From positions 1-32,053 of the forward strand of contig NZ_LPUY01000073.1 in NCBI RefSeq assembly GCF_001518015.1: a DNA stretch of 32,053 nucleotides. Reading direction: 5' to 3'. The stretch's first letter is position 1. Each line of letters starts with the position of its first letter. Under the pieces are notes generated by a model. The model had not been told where the DNA came from. It ran no database searches and saw nothing but the letters and a program-made list of their open reading frames with translations. Source of the stretch: Tritonibacter horizontis. GTDB taxonomy: Bacteria; Pseudomonadota; Alphaproteobacteria; Rhodobacterales; Rhodobacteraceae. Shown here in pieces: positions 31,306 to 32,053 of the stretch. Both the position numbers and the translations under genes were made by a program.

Positions 31306-31959
31306 TTATTCGTCGGCTGCCGCGGTCTGTCCCCAGCGGGTGACGGTTGTTTCCAGCTCGCCATAGCCGGTATGGCGATGCTCAAACGCCAGCCCCAGCC
31401 GTGACGCGCAATCGCGCGCCTTCTGCAGCAGAGCGGGATCGCGCAGTTGCGATTGGTAGACCAGCGTCGTGTAGTTGCCAAAGATCATGTCGCGCAGCTC
31501 GGGGTTGCGATCCAATCCCATCGGGCGCCAGATGAATGCATCGAACTGTTTCACCAGAAAATCGGTGAGGTAAAAGGCGGTGATTTCTCCGGCCTCGCGC
31601 CGATCCTCAAACTCTGCATTGCCTTCGAAAAACGCATAGCAATGCGGGCCGGGCACCATTTCAACGGCGAGCCGGGCGCAAGCGTCGGCAAGTTTCCCGC
31701 CAGTGCCGCAATCGGCATAGACCACATAGATCTGATCGTAGACGGCCCGATGTTTCTGCACGGCGGTTTCGACATGGCTGACGATCTGATCGGGAAACAG
31801 GTGGAGCTTTGCCGGCAGGCAGGTCAGATCCATATGGTCGAGGCCATTGAGCGCCTTGATGTCCAGAATCTCACGCGCCAGGGCGCCACAGGCGATCAGA
31901 AGGATCCGCCCGGTCTTGCGCTCGGGCGCGGCCAGTCCGTTTTCTGTCAGGCTCGACAT
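31306..31959 (-). CDS. DUF1638 family protein
   Basis: This 217-aa cytoplasmic protein starts MSSLTENGLAAPERKTGRIL and contains ILLIACGALAREILDI, YVVYADCGTGGKLADAC and PHCYAFFEGN, conserved features of DUF1638. Two conserved cysteines sit in IACGAL and YADCGTGG. Members often lie beside corrinoid methyltransferase genes in Rhodobacteraceae, so a link to methylamine or betaine demethylation is possible, but the neighbours beyond the window are unknown. The 5' end overlaps the fold-back, so the first bases should be confirmed. Confidence 0.85.
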   Translation of the reverse strand: MSSLTENGLAAPERKTGRILLIACGALAREILDIKALNGLDHMDLTCLPAKLHLFPDQIVSHVETAVQKHRAVYDQIYVVYADCGTGGKLADACARLAVEMVPGPHCYAFFEGNAEFEDRREAGEITAFYLTDFLVKQFDAFIWRPMGLDRNPELRDMIFGNYTTLVYQSQLRDPALLQKARDCASRLGLAFEHRHTGYGELETTVTRWGQTAAADE

Positions 31960-32053
31960 GTCCAGGGTTCGACCACTGGGCAGGGGGGCCTGACAGAAAA
32001 CGGACTGGCCGCGCCCGAGCGCAAGACCGCGCGGATCCTTCCGATCGCCTGTG
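31887..32053. repeat. Fold-back inverted repeat at the right edge
   Basis: 31988-32053 is the reverse complement of 31887-31952 with 64 of 66 bases matching, separated by 35 bases. Both mismatches would change amino acids of the DUF1638 gene (G to A, L to P), as expected for read errors and not for selection. Like the left edge, this suggests an inverted chimera at a contig end. Confidence 0.85.

Noticed and set aside
1-32053. Linear replicon with hairpin telomeres, suggested by fold-backs at both ends
   Set aside because: The two ends have unrelated sequences, arms of different length, and break ordinary chromosomal genes; a chimera explains them better.

Overview
The window is G+C-rich DNA with alphaproteobacterial gene content and order, most like a marine member of the Rhodobacteraceae. 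The indicators are a Tat-exported MBL hydrolase, purM-purN followed by rnd, SufE, a DUF1638 protein, an alpha-type MCP and an EnvZ-like kinase. No rRNA or taxonomic marker is present, so the family is an inference.

Layout. (1) 1-6501 is host chromosome: a LuxR-type response regulator, divergent from an exported sulfite-oxidase-fold protein and a large hybrid kinase with a C-terminal HPt domain (a likely phosphorelay), then a chemoreceptor ending in a CheR-type pentapeptide. (2) 6502-6573 is tRNA-Asn(GTT), the insertion point of a 15.2-kb integrated element. The element is bounded by a 46-bp direct repeat of the tRNA 3' half (6532-6577 and 21703-21748). (3) 6578-21702 is the element. It holds a tyrosine integrase and an AlpA-like regulator at the right end, and a 989-aa protein that looks like an archaeo-eukaryotic primase fused to a helicase. 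It also holds a packaging module (DUF4055 portal, putative TerS, and a TerL split into separate ATPase and nuclease genes), a lipoprotein moron, and AT-richer cargo genes on both sides of the packaging module. The cargo includes a PD-(D/E)XK nuclease-fold protein and a P-loop ATPase resembling the Sll1717 family. No capsid, tail, lysis or CI-type repressor gene is visible, so it is either a phage satellite or a strongly reduced prophage. (4) 21749-22229 holds a second tRNA-Asn in the opposite orientation. It carries a 94-nt module that matches the element's left arm in layout and spacing, which suggests the scar of an earlier related element. (5) 22299-31959 is host chromosome: an MBL hydrolase, an EnvZ-like kinase, a CAU tRNA, a LysR regulator divergent from a Tat-exported MBL hydrolase across a palindromic operator, purM-purN, rnd, a lipoprotein, sufE and a DUF1638 gene.

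How the element may work: integrase and AlpA-like factor govern integration and excision, the primase-helicase replicates the DNA (a structured 365-bp noncoding region beside it is a candidate origin), and the portal and terminase proteins would load its DNA into particles supplied by a helper. The cargo genes are candidates for anti-phage or superinfection-exclusion functions. This model is inference from gene content.

Both ends of the window fold back on themselves: bases 1-31 are an inverted copy of 651-681, and 31988-32053 is a near-perfect inverted copy of 31887-31952. This looks like a chimera at contig ends, so the terminal bases should not be trusted.
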